From NCBI RefSeq assembly GCF_019749955.1, contig NZ_JAIEPC010000064.1, positions 34,727 to 98,726 of the forward strand: 64,000 bases of DNA, given 5' to 3'. Source of the stretch: Sphingomonas sp. Lineage in GTDB: Bacteria; Pseudomonadota; Alphaproteobacteria; Sphingomonadales; Sphingomonadaceae. This document shows, one piece after another, positions 17,837-27,356 of this stretch. How positions within the stretch are numbered: the stretch's first letter is position 1; every line of letters starts with the position of its first letter. The position numbers and the translations under genes were made by a program. The notes beneath the pieces were generated by a model. It saw nothing but the letters and a program-made list of their open reading frames with translations, was not told the origin of the DNA and did not search any database.

Positions 17837-19144
17837 ATGCAACCTTTTCCCTGGATCGATGTCGCGATCATTTTCGCGCTGGTGCTCGTCAATGGCGTTT
17901 TCGCCATGTCGGAGCTTGCCATTGTTTCAGCCAGGCGCGCCCGGCTCGAAGCGATGGCGCGCGCCAAGGTGCGCGGGGCGAGTACCGCGCTCGCGCTCGC
18001 CGCCGATCCCGGCAAGCTGCTGTCGACCAGCCAGATCGGCATCACCCTCATCGGCATCATCGCCGGTGCCTATTCGGGCGCGAGCCTTGGCGCCCCCGTC
18101 GGCCAGCGGCTGGATTGGATGGGCCTGAGCGCTGGCCTGGCGGAGACACTGGGATTCACGATCGTCATCGGCATCACCACCTATGCCTCGCTCGTGATCG
18201 GCGAGCTGGTGCCCAAGCAAATCGCGCTGCGCAGCCCCGAGGGGATCGCCGTCGTCGTCGCGGCGCCGATGCTCTGGCTGTCGCGGGCGGCCGCGCCTTT
18301 GGTCTGGCTGCTCGATTCGTCGAGCGCGCTGCTCTTCCGCCTGATGCGACTGCAGCGCGAGAGCGAAGACAATGTGACCGCCGAAGAACTCCACATGATC
18401 GTCGCCGAAGCGAGCAAATCGGGGATTATCGAGGAGCATGAGCGCTCGATCATTTCGGGCGTGGTCCGGCTCGCGGATCGGCCCGTGCGCGAAGTGATGA
18501 CGCCGCGCACCGACATCGAATGGATCGACGCGACGCTCGACGAAGACGGCATCCGGGCCGCGCTGATGACGGCGGGGCACAGCCGCTTGCCGGTCGCCGA
18601 AGGATCGGTCGACACGGTCATCGGCGTCGTTCAGGCGCGCGACATCGCGCAGGCGCTGTTCCGGGGTGAGGCGATCGATCTGCGCGCGCTGATGCGGCAG
18701 GCGCCCGTCGTGCTCGACCAGATCGACGCGATGGACGCGCTCGACGCTTTGCGTGCTGCCGAAGTGCCGATGGCCTTCATCCACGACGAATATGGCCATT
18801 TCGAAGGCATCGTGACCCCGTCCAACCTGCTAGCGGCGATAGCGGGGGAATTCGTGTCGGATACCGACCCCGACGTCGCGCCCTCGGTCGTCGAGCGCGA
18901 CGATGGGTCGTTGCTGGTGGCGGGCAATATGGCGGCCGATGCGCTGGCCGAGCGGCTCGGCATCGCGCTGCCCGAGGACCGCGATTTCGCGACGGTCGCA
19001 GGGCTCGCGCTCAGCGTGTTCCGCCACTTGCCCGGCGAAGGCGAATCCTTCGTCGAACAGGGCTGGAAATTCGAGATCGTCGACCTCGACGGGCGGAGGA
19101 TCGACAAGCTGCTGGTGAGCCTCGCGCGGCGGCGGGAGGGGTAG
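17837..19144 (+). CDS. CNNM/CorC-type transporter with CBS pair
   Basis: This 435-residue protein has an N-terminal CNNM membrane domain (DVAIIFALVLVNGVFAMSEL, GITLIGIIAGAYSG, FTIVIGITTYASLVIGELVP). A tandem CBS pair (about 205-330, with REVMTPRTDIEWI and RLPVAEGSVDTVIGVV) and a C-terminal CorC_HlyC domain follow. Such proteins are called hemolysin-like or Mg/Co efflux proteins; hemolysis is not implied. The ATG at 17837 is the first Met of the membrane domain and has no strong ribosome site, so the start is moderately certain. Confidence 0.9.
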   Translation: MQPFPWIDVAIIFALVLVNGVFAMSELAIVSARRARLEAMARAKVRGASTALALAADPGKLLSTSQIGITLIGIIAGAYSGASLGAPVGQRLDWMGLSAGLAETLGFTIVIGITTYASLVIGELVPKQIALRSPEGIAVVVAAPMLWLSRAAAPLVWLLDSSSALLFRLMRLQRESEDNVTAEELHMIVAEASKSGIIEEHERSIISGVVRLADRPVREVMTPRTDIEWIDATLDEDGIRAALMTAGHSRLPVAEGSVDTVIGVVQARDIAQALFRGEAIDLRALMRQAPVVLDQIDAMDALDALRAAEVPMAFIHDEYGHFEGIVTPSNLLAAIAGEFVSDTDPDVAPSVVERDDGSLLVAGNMAADALAERLGIALPEDRDFATVAGLALSVFRHLPGEGESFVEQGWKFEIVDLDGRRIDKLLVSLARRREG

Positions 19145-19196
19145 CGGAGAAATCGGGTGGGGAACTGAGGAGCGTTTCAGGACGGTAACGACGATG

Positions 19197-20096
19197 CTAC
19201 CTTGGGAAGGTCTGCGGCATCTTTAAACCATAACGCACAACTCGGTTCATCGACTCGGGAGAGTATACGCGGCCAGGGGACCACGTCGGTGCATCGGGGC
19301 TACGAAGTTCGACAGCGGCGCGCTCGAGCCGTTGGAAGTCTTCGTCACCTCCCAGCCCTTTTTCTACGAATTCAGCAATCATGCGCCCTTCCCGATCGGC
19401 CCTTTCCTGCATCTTCTCGTGCCCATCTTTGCGTTCCCACGCTTCCCACAGTGCGACGAGGCGGTTTCCCACTAACCGGCCCGCAAGACAGGTTTGGCCT
19501 GGACGATGGCCGCTTACATCATAACTAAAGCAAGAAACCGAACTGACGTTGTCACGAAATCTAAGGGCAGACACTTGATCGTAGCGCGTCTTGCCCCGAA
19601 CGGCGGCGAAAAAATGGTGTTTGTACTTTTCAAACTTACCGAACTCGACCAATTCAAATTCGTGCGGAAGCGCTTGATAAATGGGTGAGTAAGAATCACC
19701 GCATATCGAAATTGCCCATCGCCGCTTGAGGCGCGGGCAAATTCGGGCCGACTGTCCGAGTTCGCCATATGAGGCATAGACGGCGATCGAGACCGTAATT
19801 GACTCTAATGTTGGGGCGGTCTCCCTTTGTGCAGCGCGCGCAAGGAACGTTTCCCGCTGGCGCCTAGCCTGCGCTCGTTCGTCCCCCGACGGCGCGCGCA
19901 AGCTGAAAGATATTGGCGCGTAAACGAAGTCGCTAAGCGCCACATAAGGCAGTGTTAATGTCTCGCCACCAACATGAACGCTTCGATCTGAAGCTAGCAA
20001 CGCTACATCAATCTGGCGTGTATGGCTTCCGCACGCTGCGACTGTGATCGTAGCGATCAAGCAGAACGAGAGCCGGTATGATGCTCGATGAATCAT
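19197..20096 (-). CDS. unknown lipoprotein
   Basis: The N-terminus MIHRASYRLSFCLIATITVA followed by ACGSH is a lipoprotein signal with the acylation Cys at about 22. The remaining 275 residues show no family I can name. They include a cysteine-containing stretch (ARICPRLKRRWAISICGDSY) and a charged C-terminal region (ERKDGHEKMQERADREGRMI). The region is visibly less GC-rich than its neighbours, and the flanks at 20097-20170 are AT-rich, suggesting acquired DNA. Confidence 0.65.
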   Translation of the reverse strand: MIHRASYRLSFCLIATITVAACGSHTRQIDVALLASDRSVHVGGETLTLPYVALSDFVYAPISFSLRAPSGDERAQARRQRETFLARAAQRETAPTLESITVSIAVYASYGELGQSARICPRLKRRWAISICGDSYSPIYQALPHEFELVEFGKFEKYKHHFFAAVRGKTRYDQVSALRFRDNVSSVSCFSYDVSGHRPGQTCLAGRLVGNRLVALWEAWERKDGHEKMQERADREGRMIAEFVEKGLGGDEDFQRLERAAVELRSPDAPTWSPGRVYSPESMNRVVRYGLKMPQTFPR

Positions 20097-20309
20097 ATCA
20101 TGGGTATAACGCCCTGAGTCCTAAGATCACATTGTCATCTTATTCGAGACATTGAGTATTTATTTACATTCGCAGTGTTGAATGACGCCGCAACGCATAC
20201 AGTCACAGCGCTGGCATCCGCCGTGGACGCCTGCCAAATAAACGCCGAATGCCGAGATCGAATCGCTGCCCTTGCCGCTACACGCGTATTGGCCAAAGCG
20301 AGCTTGCGA

Positions 20310-22070
20310 CTAACGCACCGGCCGCAGCGCCCCCGCCAACTGCACCAGCTTGACGAACTCGGCACGCGAATAATTCGGCCCCTCCCCCGCCAGCGCGCCG
20401 ATCTGCGCATAATCATATTTCGCGAGCAGATCGTCGCCGCGCAGCTTCTGCCCGAACGCCGCGACTGCGACCGCAAAGGCCATGTCGCCGCGCGGCGCCG
20501 CTGCCGAGCCGATCAGCGACGCGGGTACCGGGCGCTGGAGCAATTTCGACGTCGCCTCACCGGGCAGCTTGTAGCGCAGCTTGACGAAGGCCAGTTCAGC
20601 CGCGTCGGCGCGCACCGGTGTCGGCTTGTTCGCGGGATAGCGCCGGTCGCCGAGCCAGCCCGCCGCGCCTGTCGGCACGATCTCGTAGAGTGCGGTCACT
20701 TGATGCCCCGCGCCCATGTCGCCCGCGTCGACCGCGTCATTGGCGAAATCCTGTTCGGCGAGCGCGCGATTCTCGTAACCGATCAGGCGATATTCCTTGA
20801 CCGCCGCCGGGTTGAACTCGACCTGGACCTTCACATCCTTGGCGATCGTGACGAGCGTTGCCGACAATTCGTCGTCGAGCACTTTCTGCGCTTCGAGCGC
20901 CGAGTCGATATAGGCGTAATTGCCGTTGCCGACGTCGGCGATCTTTTCCATCAGCGCGTCATTATAATTGCCGGTGCCGAAGCCGAGCGTGGTCAGCGTA
21001 ATGCCGTCCTCGCGCTGCGCTTTCACAAAGGCTTCGAGCGCTTTCGGGTCGCTGATCCCGACGTTGAAATCGCCGTCGGTGGCCAGGAAAATGCGGTTGA
21101 TGCCGCCTTTCAGGAAGTGCGCGCGCGCGGTGCTATAGGCGAGCTTGAGACCCGCCTCGCCCGCCGTCGACCCGCCTGCTTCGAGGCAGTCGAGCGCTGC
21201 CTTCACGTCACTCCGGTTGTTGGTCGGCGCGAGCACCAGCCCGCTTGCGCCCGCATAGGCAACGATCGACACGGTGTCGCGCGGGGTCAGCTTGTCCGCG
21301 AGCAGCGTCAGCGCGCGCTTGACCAGCCCGAGCTTGTTTTCCGACTGCATCGATCCCGACACGTCGACGAGGAAGACGAGATTGGCGGCAGGGCGCTCGC
21401 TCGCGCTGGTGTCATAACCGCGCAGGCCGATCCGCAGCAGCCGCGTGTCGGGGTTCCACGGCGTGCGCGCCACATCGGCGGTGACGCTGAACGGTTCGGC
21501 GCGGGTTGCGGGAACGGGATAGTCGTAGCGGAAGTAATTGATGAATTCCTCGGTCCGCACCGCTTCCGCCGGGGGCGTCTGGCCCTGGTTCAGGAAGCGG
21601 CGGGCATTGGCATAGGCGCCGGTATCGACATCGATCGCGAAGGTGGAGACGGGCGCGGTCGCAACGCTCTGGACGCTCGCGACGGGCTTGCCGTCATAGC
21701 GTTCGGTGTTGGCGGGCGTGCCATAGCGCTGGTCGGCAACGGCACCGGGTGCCGCCAAAATCGGCGGCGGTGGCGGTGTCATCGCTACCGACGGCGGCGG
21801 TGGTGGCGGCGGTGGCGGTGGCGGTGGCGGTGGCGGTCCCGGAGGTGGGGGCGAAGCCAGCCCCTTGCTGCGCTGCACTTTCGCGCCCGTCACCACGACG
21901 CTGCCCGACAGAGCGTTCGCGCCATAGCGCGGTTCGGACGCACCGCGATTGCAGCGGACGGCGCTTTCGGTCGGGGGGGCGATCTGAACCTGAGTCGCCT
22001 GAGGCGGGGGTGGCGGCGCGGCGGAAATCAGCAGGCTGCCGAGTGCAATCGTGGCGATCGTCTTGCGCAT
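20310..22070 (-). CDS. YfbK-like von Willebrand factor A domain protein
   Basis: This 586-residue exported protein has a signal peptide (MRKTIATIALGSLLISAAPP). A proline-rich region contains 15 consecutive Pro codons. The VWA N-terminal region (STFAIDVDTGAYANARRFLN) leads into the VWA fold with an intact MIDAS DVSGSM (236-241), and a DUF3520-type C-terminal domain (from about TALYEIVPTGAAG) ends the protein. The general layout matches E. coli YfbK, whose role is unclear. A VVVTGAKVQ segment upstream resembles the start of TonB-receptor plugs and may be coincidence. Confidence 0.85.
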   Translation of the reverse strand: MRKTIATIALGSLLISAAPPPPPQATQVQIAPPTESAVRCNRGASEPRYGANALSGSVVVTGAKVQRSKGLASPPPPGPPPPPPPPPPPPPPPSVAMTPPPPPILAAPGAVADQRYGTPANTERYDGKPVASVQSVATAPVSTFAIDVDTGAYANARRFLNQGQTPPAEAVRTEEFINYFRYDYPVPATRAEPFSVTADVARTPWNPDTRLLRIGLRGYDTSASERPAANLVFLVDVSGSMQSENKLGLVKRALTLLADKLTPRDTVSIVAYAGASGLVLAPTNNRSDVKAALDCLEAGGSTAGEAGLKLAYSTARAHFLKGGINRIFLATDGDFNVGISDPKALEAFVKAQREDGITLTTLGFGTGNYNDALMEKIADVGNGNYAYIDSALEAQKVLDDELSATLVTIAKDVKVQVEFNPAAVKEYRLIGYENRALAEQDFANDAVDAGDMGAGHQVTALYEIVPTGAAGWLGDRRYPANKPTPVRADAAELAFVKLRYKLPGEATSKLLQRPVPASLIGSAAAPRGDMAFAVAVAAFGQKLRGDDLLAKYDYAQIGALAGEGPNYSRAEFVKLVQLAGALRPVR

Positions 22071-22093
22071 CGTCGCTCTCCCTCAATGTCGAT

Positions 22094-22106
22094 GTGATAA
22101 TATCAC
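22094..22106. promoter_or_regulatory. GTGATA-A-TATCAC dyad upstream of the VWA gene
   Basis: A perfect 6-bp dyad with one central base lies 24 bp before the VWA-gene ATG, in an AT-rich patch where a promoter or operator would be expected. The cognate regulator is unknown. Confidence 0.4.
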
Positions 22107-22139
22107 CTCACCAAGATGAGCGCCACATGAACGAAAGCG

Positions 22140-22682
22140 TCAGCCGCCGATCTTGCCGAACGCCGCTTCAAACCCTTTCAGGTCACCGGCCGCCAGCAGC
22201 TTCGCCTGTTCGACCCACCGGTCCCGCGCGATCCGTCCAGCAAGCGGCCCGAGCTGCGCGTCGACCGCCGCCGCGCGTGCCGGATCGAGCGCGGCGAGAT
22301 CGGCAACGCTGGCGATACCCTGCTCGGCGAGCGCCGCCACCGCGCGGGGTCCCAGCCCTTTGAGCGTCGTCAGCGGATAGAGGTCGGTCGCCCCAGCTTC
22401 GCCCGCCGGTGCCTCTACAGCCTCGACGACCGGCACGGCGACCGGCGCAAGCTCCGACGGCGCTTCGACCGCAGCCGACGGCTCGGGCGCGGGATCATCA
22501 TCGGCTTCGGCGTCGCGGATCGCGGCGTCGTGGCGCTCGGATTCGGCGACCGCAGCGGCCTTGGCCGCGCGGCGCATTGATCCCCAGATCATCGCCAGGA
22601 CGACCACCACCGCGCTGATCGCGATGATCACCAGCGTGCCGATGTTGAACCCCATGTAATTGATCGCGGCATTATCCGTCAT
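22140..22682 (-). CDS. membrane-anchored helix-hairpin-helix protein
   Basis: This 180-residue protein has one N-terminal membrane segment ([20 protein letters not shown]). An acidic Ala/Pro-rich linker follows, then a C-terminal domain reading [20 protein letters not shown] and [16 protein letters not shown]. That domain matches the helix-hairpin-helix fold seen in sphingomonad proteins with a GLGP turn; DNA binding is possible but not shown. Its ATG overlaps the purD stop by 4 bp, so it is likely the second gene of a purD transcript. Confidence 0.75.
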   Translation of the reverse strand: MTDNAAINYMGFNIGTLVIIAISAVVVVLAMIWGSMRRAAKAAAVAESERHDAAIRDAEADDDPAPEPSAAVEAPSELAPVAVPVVEAVEAPAGEAGATDLYPLTTLKGLGPRAVAALAEQGIASVADLAALDPARAAAVDAQLGPLAGRIARDRWVEQAKLLAAGDLKGFEAAFGKIGG

Positions 22683-23947
22683 GTCGCTTGCTCCGTCCGC
22701 GCGATTTCCCGCCAGCCGATGTCGGTGCGATGGAAACCATCGGCATAGTCGATTTGCTCAACCGCAGCATAGGCTTGGGCCTGCGCCGCCGCCACATTGT
22801 CGCCGAGCGCCGTCACCGCCAGCACGCGCCCGCCTGCCGCAACCAGCGCGCCGTCGGCGATCCGCGTGCCCGCCTGGAACACGCACGCGCCCTTTGCCTC
22901 GGCGGCGTCGATACCCCCGATGCGCCCACCGGAGACCGGCGTGCCCGGATAGCCCTTCGCGGCGACGACCACCGTCAGCGCCACGGCGTCGCGAAATGCA
23001 GGAGGCGGCATCTCGCCGAGCCGCCCCCGCGCCGTCGCGAGCATCAGATCGAGCAAGTCGCTTTCAAGCCGCAGCATCAGCACCTGGCATTCGGGGTCGC
23101 CGAAGCGCGCATTATATTCGATCAGCTTCGGCCCCTCAGGCGTCAGCATCAGCCCGGCATAGAGAATGCCCGAAAACGGCGCGCCCTCGGCCGCCATCGT
23201 CACGAGCGTCGGCGCGATGATCGTGTCGATCGCGGTCCGTTCGAGGTCGGGCGTCAGCACCGCCGCCGGGCTGTACGCGCCCATGCCCCCGGTGTTCGGC
23301 CCGGTATCGCCATCGCCGACGCGCTTGTGATCCTGCGCCGAGCCGAACGGGACCAGCGCGGCGCCGTCGGTCAGGATGAACAGGCTCGCTTCCTCGCCCT
23401 CCAGAAATTCCTCGATCACCGCGCTGCCGGGGCCGTCGAAAATCGCCGCGAGCGCTTCCTCGGCCTCGGCCCGGCTCGCCGCCACCGTCACGCCCTTGCC
23501 CGCCGCGAGCCCATCGGCCTTGATCACCACCGGCAAGCCAAAGCCATCGAGCGCGACCAGCCCTTCCGCGCGCGACCCCACCGACACGAACCGCGCGGTC
23601 GGGATTCCGGCGCGCGCGCACAGCCGCTTGGTGAAGCCCTTCGATCCTTCGAGCTGCGCGGCTGCCGCACTCGGCCCGAACACCGCGATGCCACTCGCGC
23701 ACAGGCTATCAGCGAGCCCGTCGACCAGCGGCGCTTCGGGGCCAATCACGACCAATGCGATCTCCCGCTCAACGCAAAACGCGATCACCGCAACGTGATC
23801 GGCCAGGTCGAGCGTCACGCATTCGGCGTGCTGGGCTATCCCCGGATTGCCGGGTGCGGCATAGAGCCGCGTCAGCCCCGGCGATTGCGCGAGCTTCCAC
23901 GCCAGCGCATGCTCGCGACCGCCCGATCCGATCAGCAGGACGTTCAT
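22679..23947 (-). CDS. purD: phosphoribosylamine--glycine ligase
   Basis: This 422-residue GAR synthetase joins phosphoribosylamine and glycine using ATP in the second step of purine synthesis. The N-domain reads [20 protein letters not shown]. The ATP-grasp domain has [17 protein letters not shown] and [29 protein letters not shown] and [11 protein letters not shown] are also diagnostic. The start codon overlaps the xseA start on the opposite strand inside one CATG, so the two genes have no separate spacer. Confidence 0.97.
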   Translation of the reverse strand: MNVLLIGSGGREHALAWKLAQSPGLTRLYAAPGNPGIAQHAECVTLDLADHVAVIAFCVEREIALVVIGPEAPLVDGLADSLCASGIAVFGPSAAAAQLEGSKGFTKRLCARAGIPTARFVSVGSRAEGLVALDGFGLPVVIKADGLAAGKGVTVAASRAEAEEALAAIFDGPGSAVIEEFLEGEEASLFILTDGAALVPFGSAQDHKRVGDGDTGPNTGGMGAYSPAAVLTPDLERTAIDTIIAPTLVTMAAEGAPFSGILYAGLMLTPEGPKLIEYNARFGDPECQVLMLRLESDLLDLMLATARGRLGEMPPPAFRDAVALTVVVAAKGYPGTPVSGGRIGGIDAAEAKGACVFQAGTRIADGALVAAGGRVLAVTALGDNVAAAQAQAYAAVEQIDYADGFHRTDIGWREIARTEQAT

Positions 23948-25328
23948 GAATTACCCTTCTTCCGACCCAGTTTCCGGCACCGGACGGCTGGTAGCCGAGA
24001 CGCCCCCCGGCGACAACGCAGCGCCGCTCTCGGTGTCCGAGCTGTCACAGGCGCTCAAGCGAATGGTCGAGGGCGAATTCGGCCATGTCCGGCTGCGCGG
24101 CGAGATTTCGGGTTATAAGCGCGTCGCGTCGGGCCATGCCTATCTCGCGCTGAAGGACGACAGCGCCGTGATCGACGGGGTGATCTGGAAGGGATCGTTC
24201 GGCGGCATTGCGTTCGCGCCGCAGGACGGGATCGAAGTGATCGCGACCGGCAAGCTGACGACTTATCCCGGCCGCTCCAAATATCAGATCGTGATCGAAC
24301 GGCTCGAACTGGCGGGCGAAGGCGCGCTGATGGCGCTGCTCGAAAAGCTGAAGGCGAAGCTGGCGGGCGAAGGGCTGTTCGATGCGGGCCGCAAGCAGGC
24401 GATCCCGTTCCTGCCGCGCACGATCGGGATCGTCACTTCGCCCACCGGCGCGGTGATCCGCGACATCCTCCACCGCCTCGCCGATCGCTTCCCGAGCCAT
24501 GTCATCGTCTGGCCGGTCGCGGTGCAGGGCGATGGCGCCGCCGCCCAAGTCGCCAAGGCAATTGCCGGGTTCGACGCGCTTCCCTCGGATGGCCCGATCG
24601 CCCGCCCCGACCTGATCATCGTCGCGCGCGGCGGGGGTTCGATCGAGGATCTCTGGGCGTTCAACGAAGAAATCGTCGTGCGCGCGATTGCCGCTTGCAC
24701 GATCCCGGTCATTTCGGCGGTCGGCCATGAGACCGACACCACGCTCGCCGACTATGCCGCCGATCGCCGCGCCCCGACGCCGACCGCCGCCGCCGAATAT
24801 GCCGTGCCGGTGCGGGCCGACCTGCTTGCGACGCTCGCCAACCTTGCCGCGCGCACCGAACGCACCGCGCGGCGCTATCACGAGCGCGGGCGCGAACGGC
24901 TCGCGGCGCTTGCTCGGTTGCTGCCCAAGCGCGACGCACTCCTCGGGCCGCAGCGGCAGAAGGCCGATGATCTCGGCGCGCGCCTCGACCGCGCGCTTGC
25001 CGCCCGGATCGCGCGCGCGCGCATGCCGCTCGACCGCGCGAGCGCCGTCTTGCGCCCGGCCATGCTCGACCGTCAGCTCAGCGTCGCGCGCGACCGGCTC
25101 GCCCGCACCGAGCGATTGCTAAGCGCGGTCAACCCCGACGGCCTGCTGCAAAAGGGCTATGTCCGCGTCTCGACCCGCAGCGGCACCGTGGTCACCAGCG
25201 CCGCCGCTGCGCGCGCGGCAGCCACTGTGACGCTCCATTTTGGGGATGGCACGGTCGACGCACGACTTGAGCGCGCGGGCGGCAAGCCCTATGACAAGGG
25301 CAAACCCGACCAGCCGACATTGCTCTAG
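23946..25328 (+). CDS. xseA: exodeoxyribonuclease VII large subunit
   Basis: This 460-residue protein contains the N-terminal OB-fold ([32 protein letters not shown]) and the catalytic Exonuc_VII_L region ([54 protein letters not shown]). The C-terminus has [10 protein letters not shown]. With XseB it degrades single-stranded DNA. The ATG used lies on the same CATG as the purD start; a later non-ATG start cannot be excluded. xseB is not adjacent. Confidence 0.96.
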   Translation: MNYPSSDPVSGTGRLVAETPPGDNAAPLSVSELSQALKRMVEGEFGHVRLRGEISGYKRVASGHAYLALKDDSAVIDGVIWKGSFGGIAFAPQDGIEVIATGKLTTYPGRSKYQIVIERLELAGEGALMALLEKLKAKLAGEGLFDAGRKQAIPFLPRTIGIVTSPTGAVIRDILHRLADRFPSHVIVWPVAVQGDGAAAQVAKAIAGFDALPSDGPIARPDLIIVARGGGSIEDLWAFNEEIVVRAIAACTIPVISAVGHETDTTLADYAADRRAPTPTAAAEYAVPVRADLLATLANLAARTERTARRYHERGRERLAALARLLPKRDALLGPQRQKADDLGARLDRALAARIARARMPLDRASAVLRPAMLDRQLSVARDRLARTERLLSAVNPDGLLQKGYVRVSTRSGTVVTSAAAARAAATVTLHFGDGTVDARLERAGGKPYDKGKPDQPTLL

Positions 25329-25367
25329 ATTGTCCTGCGCGCGAGCGCTTTTTGTTGGAATTACTGC

Positions 25368-25565
25368 ATGCTTGTCTCAAACAGCGACCGCGCCGCGCGC
25401 CTGCATTACATGGCCAATGGCTTTCGCGTGCTGTCGCCCGGTGATCATGTGCTGTGCGCCGTCACCGGCGATCGGATCGCGCTTGATACGCTGCGCTATT
25501 GGAGCGTCGCGCGCCAGGAAGCCTATGTCGATGCGGCGTCGGCGATGCAGGCGATGATCCGCTGA
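25368..25565 (+). CDS. DUF2093 domain protein
   Basis: This 65-residue protein, MLVSNSDRAARLHYMANGFR and then VLSPGDHVLCAVTGDRIAL, matches the short DUF2093 family found next to xseA in alphaproteobacteria. Function is unknown. It lies 39 bp behind xseA and 16 bp before the M23 peptidase on the same strand, suggesting one transcript. Confidence 0.88.
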   Translation: MLVSNSDRAARLHYMANGFRVLSPGDHVLCAVTGDRIALDTLRYWSVARQEAYVDAASAMQAMIR

Positions 25566-25581
25566 TGCGGGGTTTAGCCGG

Positions 25582-26529
25582 ATGAGCACGCGCCGCGCGA
25601 TGGCCCGCCGGTCGACCCGGCTGCGCCTGACGATCGGCGCCGCGATCCTGCTGCTGCAGGGGAGCTGCCTCGCGCCCGCCGCCAGCCCGCCGCAGGCCAT
25701 CGCCCGACCCGTCGCGCCGCGACCGGTGCCGACGCCCCCCAGCAAAGCAACGCCGTGGCGCACCGATTTCACCCTCGACGGCCCCATGGTTCAAGGCGGC
25801 GCGATCGTCGGTCGTGCGCCGAGCAACACAACCCAGCTCAGCCTCGACGGTGAAGCGATCACGCTCGCCCCCGATGGCCGCTTCCTGATGGCGTTCGATC
25901 GCGACGCCAAGCCGGCCGCGCGGCTGATCGCCACGCTTGCCGACGGTCGCAGCATTGCCCGCGCGCTGACGGTCGCGCCGCGCGCGTGGGACATTTCGCG
26001 GCTGTCGACCCTGCCCAAATATCCCCTGCCCGAGGCCGAGTTCGAGCGCGTGCGCCCGGCCGAGCTCGCCCAGATCAACGCGGCGCGGGCCATCATCACC
26101 GACGCCGCCGGGTGGGACCGGCGCTTTTCCTGGCCTGCGGTCGGCCGCATTTCGACGCTGTTCGGGTCGCAGCGCATCTATGCCAATGGCGAAGCGGGCA
26201 GCTATCATTCGGGCATCGACATTGCCCTGCCGCAGGGCGCGCCGGTACTGGCCCCTGCCGATGGCGTGGTGATCTTCGCCGCTGATCATCCCTTCACGCT
26301 GGAGGGCAATTTGCTGATGATCGACCATGGCATGGGGCTGAACAGCGCGTTCCTCCACCTCTCGCGGATCGACGTCCATGTCGGTGAGCATATCCAGCGC
26401 GGCGAGATGATCGGCGCGGTCGGCAAAACCGGGCGCGCGACCGGGCCGCACCTCCACTGGAGTCTGCGGTGGCGCGACCGGCGGATCGATCCGCTGCTGA
26501 TGGCAGGGCCAGTGCCAGCAACGCGTTGA
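25582..26529 (+). CDS. M23-family murein endopeptidase
   Basis: This 315-residue protein has an N-terminal hydrophobic export segment (LRLTIGAAILLLQGSCLAPA) and a C-terminal LytM/peptidase M23 domain. Zinc ligands His209 and Asp213 are in SYHSGID. GPHLHW supplies the C-terminal His pair (about 290 and 292). It should cut peptidoglycan cross-links in the periplasm. The Cys after the hydrophobic segment is a poor lipobox, so lipidation is uncertain. The Pro-rich linker is variable in such proteins. Confidence 0.92.
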   Translation: MSTRRAMARRSTRLRLTIGAAILLLQGSCLAPAASPPQAIARPVAPRPVPTPPSKATPWRTDFTLDGPMVQGGAIVGRAPSNTTQLSLDGEAITLAPDGRFLMAFDRDAKPAARLIATLADGRSIARALTVAPRAWDISRLSTLPKYPLPEAEFERVRPAELAQINAARAIITDAAGWDRRFSWPAVGRISTLFGSQRIYANGEAGSYHSGIDIALPQGAPVLAPADGVVIFAADHPFTLEGNLLMIDHGMGLNSAFLHLSRIDVHVGEHIQRGEMIGAVGKTGRATGPHLHWSLRWRDRRIDPLLMAGPVPATR

Positions 26530-26549
26530 TCGCGCGGAAGGCCTCGCAG

Positions 26550-27107
26550 TCAGCGGACGCGATAGACTTCGACGAAGCGACCGCCCGAAATGCTCGCCCG
26601 GAAGCTCCCCAGCGAGCCCCGGATAATGCGGACCTGCTCGCCGGGATCAGGCGGAAACCGACCAAGCGATTCGCCCATCCGCCAGACCGTGCCATCATCG
26701 AGCGTCAAGGCGAACAGCCCCTGCCCAGCGATCGCCGTCCGCACAATCTTGGCCGTCACTTCCTTGATTTCCGGCGCGGCTTCGTCATCGTCCTTACCGA
26801 ACAAATTGATGTTGGGCAGCGCAAAGCCGAACAGCCCCCGCTTGGCCTTCTTCACATCAGCGCGGTCGACCACCACGATGTCCTTGCGCTCTTGCGCGGT
26901 GGCCAACGCCGCAGTCGCCCGGTCGAAACAGGCAAGGCGGTCGGCTGCGTCGTTGATCGCTCGGCAGGCTGTGACGTCAGTGATCACCCTTGCCGCTGCA
27001 AAGTCGCCCGCAGGACCGCGTGCGCGGTCCTGCGCGGGCGCCGCGCCAGCCGCCAGCGCCGCGAGAATCGCGACCGCGCATCCTCTTTCCAACGATCCAT
27101 CCCGCAT
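26550..27107 (-). CDS. exported protein of unknown function
   Basis: This 185-residue protein has a signal sequence (VAILAALAAGAAPAQ) followed by TACRAINDAADRLACFDRAT. A pair of Cys about 15 residues apart in this kind of motif occurs in several uncharacterised proteobacterial periplasmic proteins. The C-terminal half (ITGQ-type beta pattern: GLFALTLDDGTVWRMGESLG) looks like a small beta domain. I do not know its function. It converges with the M23 peptidase. Confidence 0.7.
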   Translation of the reverse strand: MRDGSLERGCAVAILAALAAGAAPAQDRARGPAGDFAAARVITDVTACRAINDAADRLACFDRATAALATAQERKDIVVVDRADVKKAKRGLFGFALPNINLFGKDDDEAAPEIKEVTAKIVRTAIAGQGLFALTLDDGTVWRMGESLGRFPPDPGEQVRIIRGSLGSFRASISGGRFVEVYRVR

Positions 27108-27212
27108 GCCCGTTCTCCTGATGGATCGCGCATATCGCCTGCCTGCTGTAGCTGCAACTTGCGACGGTGTATTAATGTGACAACACGCGGTCGGTTATGT
27201 TGCAGTTTTGCC

Positions 27213-27347
27213 ACGCCAGGCGCCAAAATCAGCCAAAAGCCGGTTACCGATTGAACACAAACAGCGGATCGTCTTTATGCTGTCTCGCTGTACCGGTCCG
27301 ACCGGACGATGACCCGATTAATTCTTTGTGACGCCAGGGCGCCAAAA
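27213..27347 (+). promoter_or_regulatory. direct repeats and dyad upstream of the TonB receptor
   Basis: ACGCCAGGCGCCAAAA (27213-27228) recurs with one extra G at 27331-27347, 118 bp downstream. Between them is the perfect dyad CCGGTC-C-GACCGG (27293-27305). The 249-bp gap before the receptor holds no ORF and is a plausible regulatory region. Confidence 0.4.
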
Positions 27348-27356
27348 GGGGGAAGA

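Noticed and set aside
20175..22097. Open frame on the plus strand opposite the VWA gene
   Set aside because: It is antisense to an intact VWA protein with MIDAS. Its first ~45 codons look protein-like but have no ribosome site and then run into the shadow.
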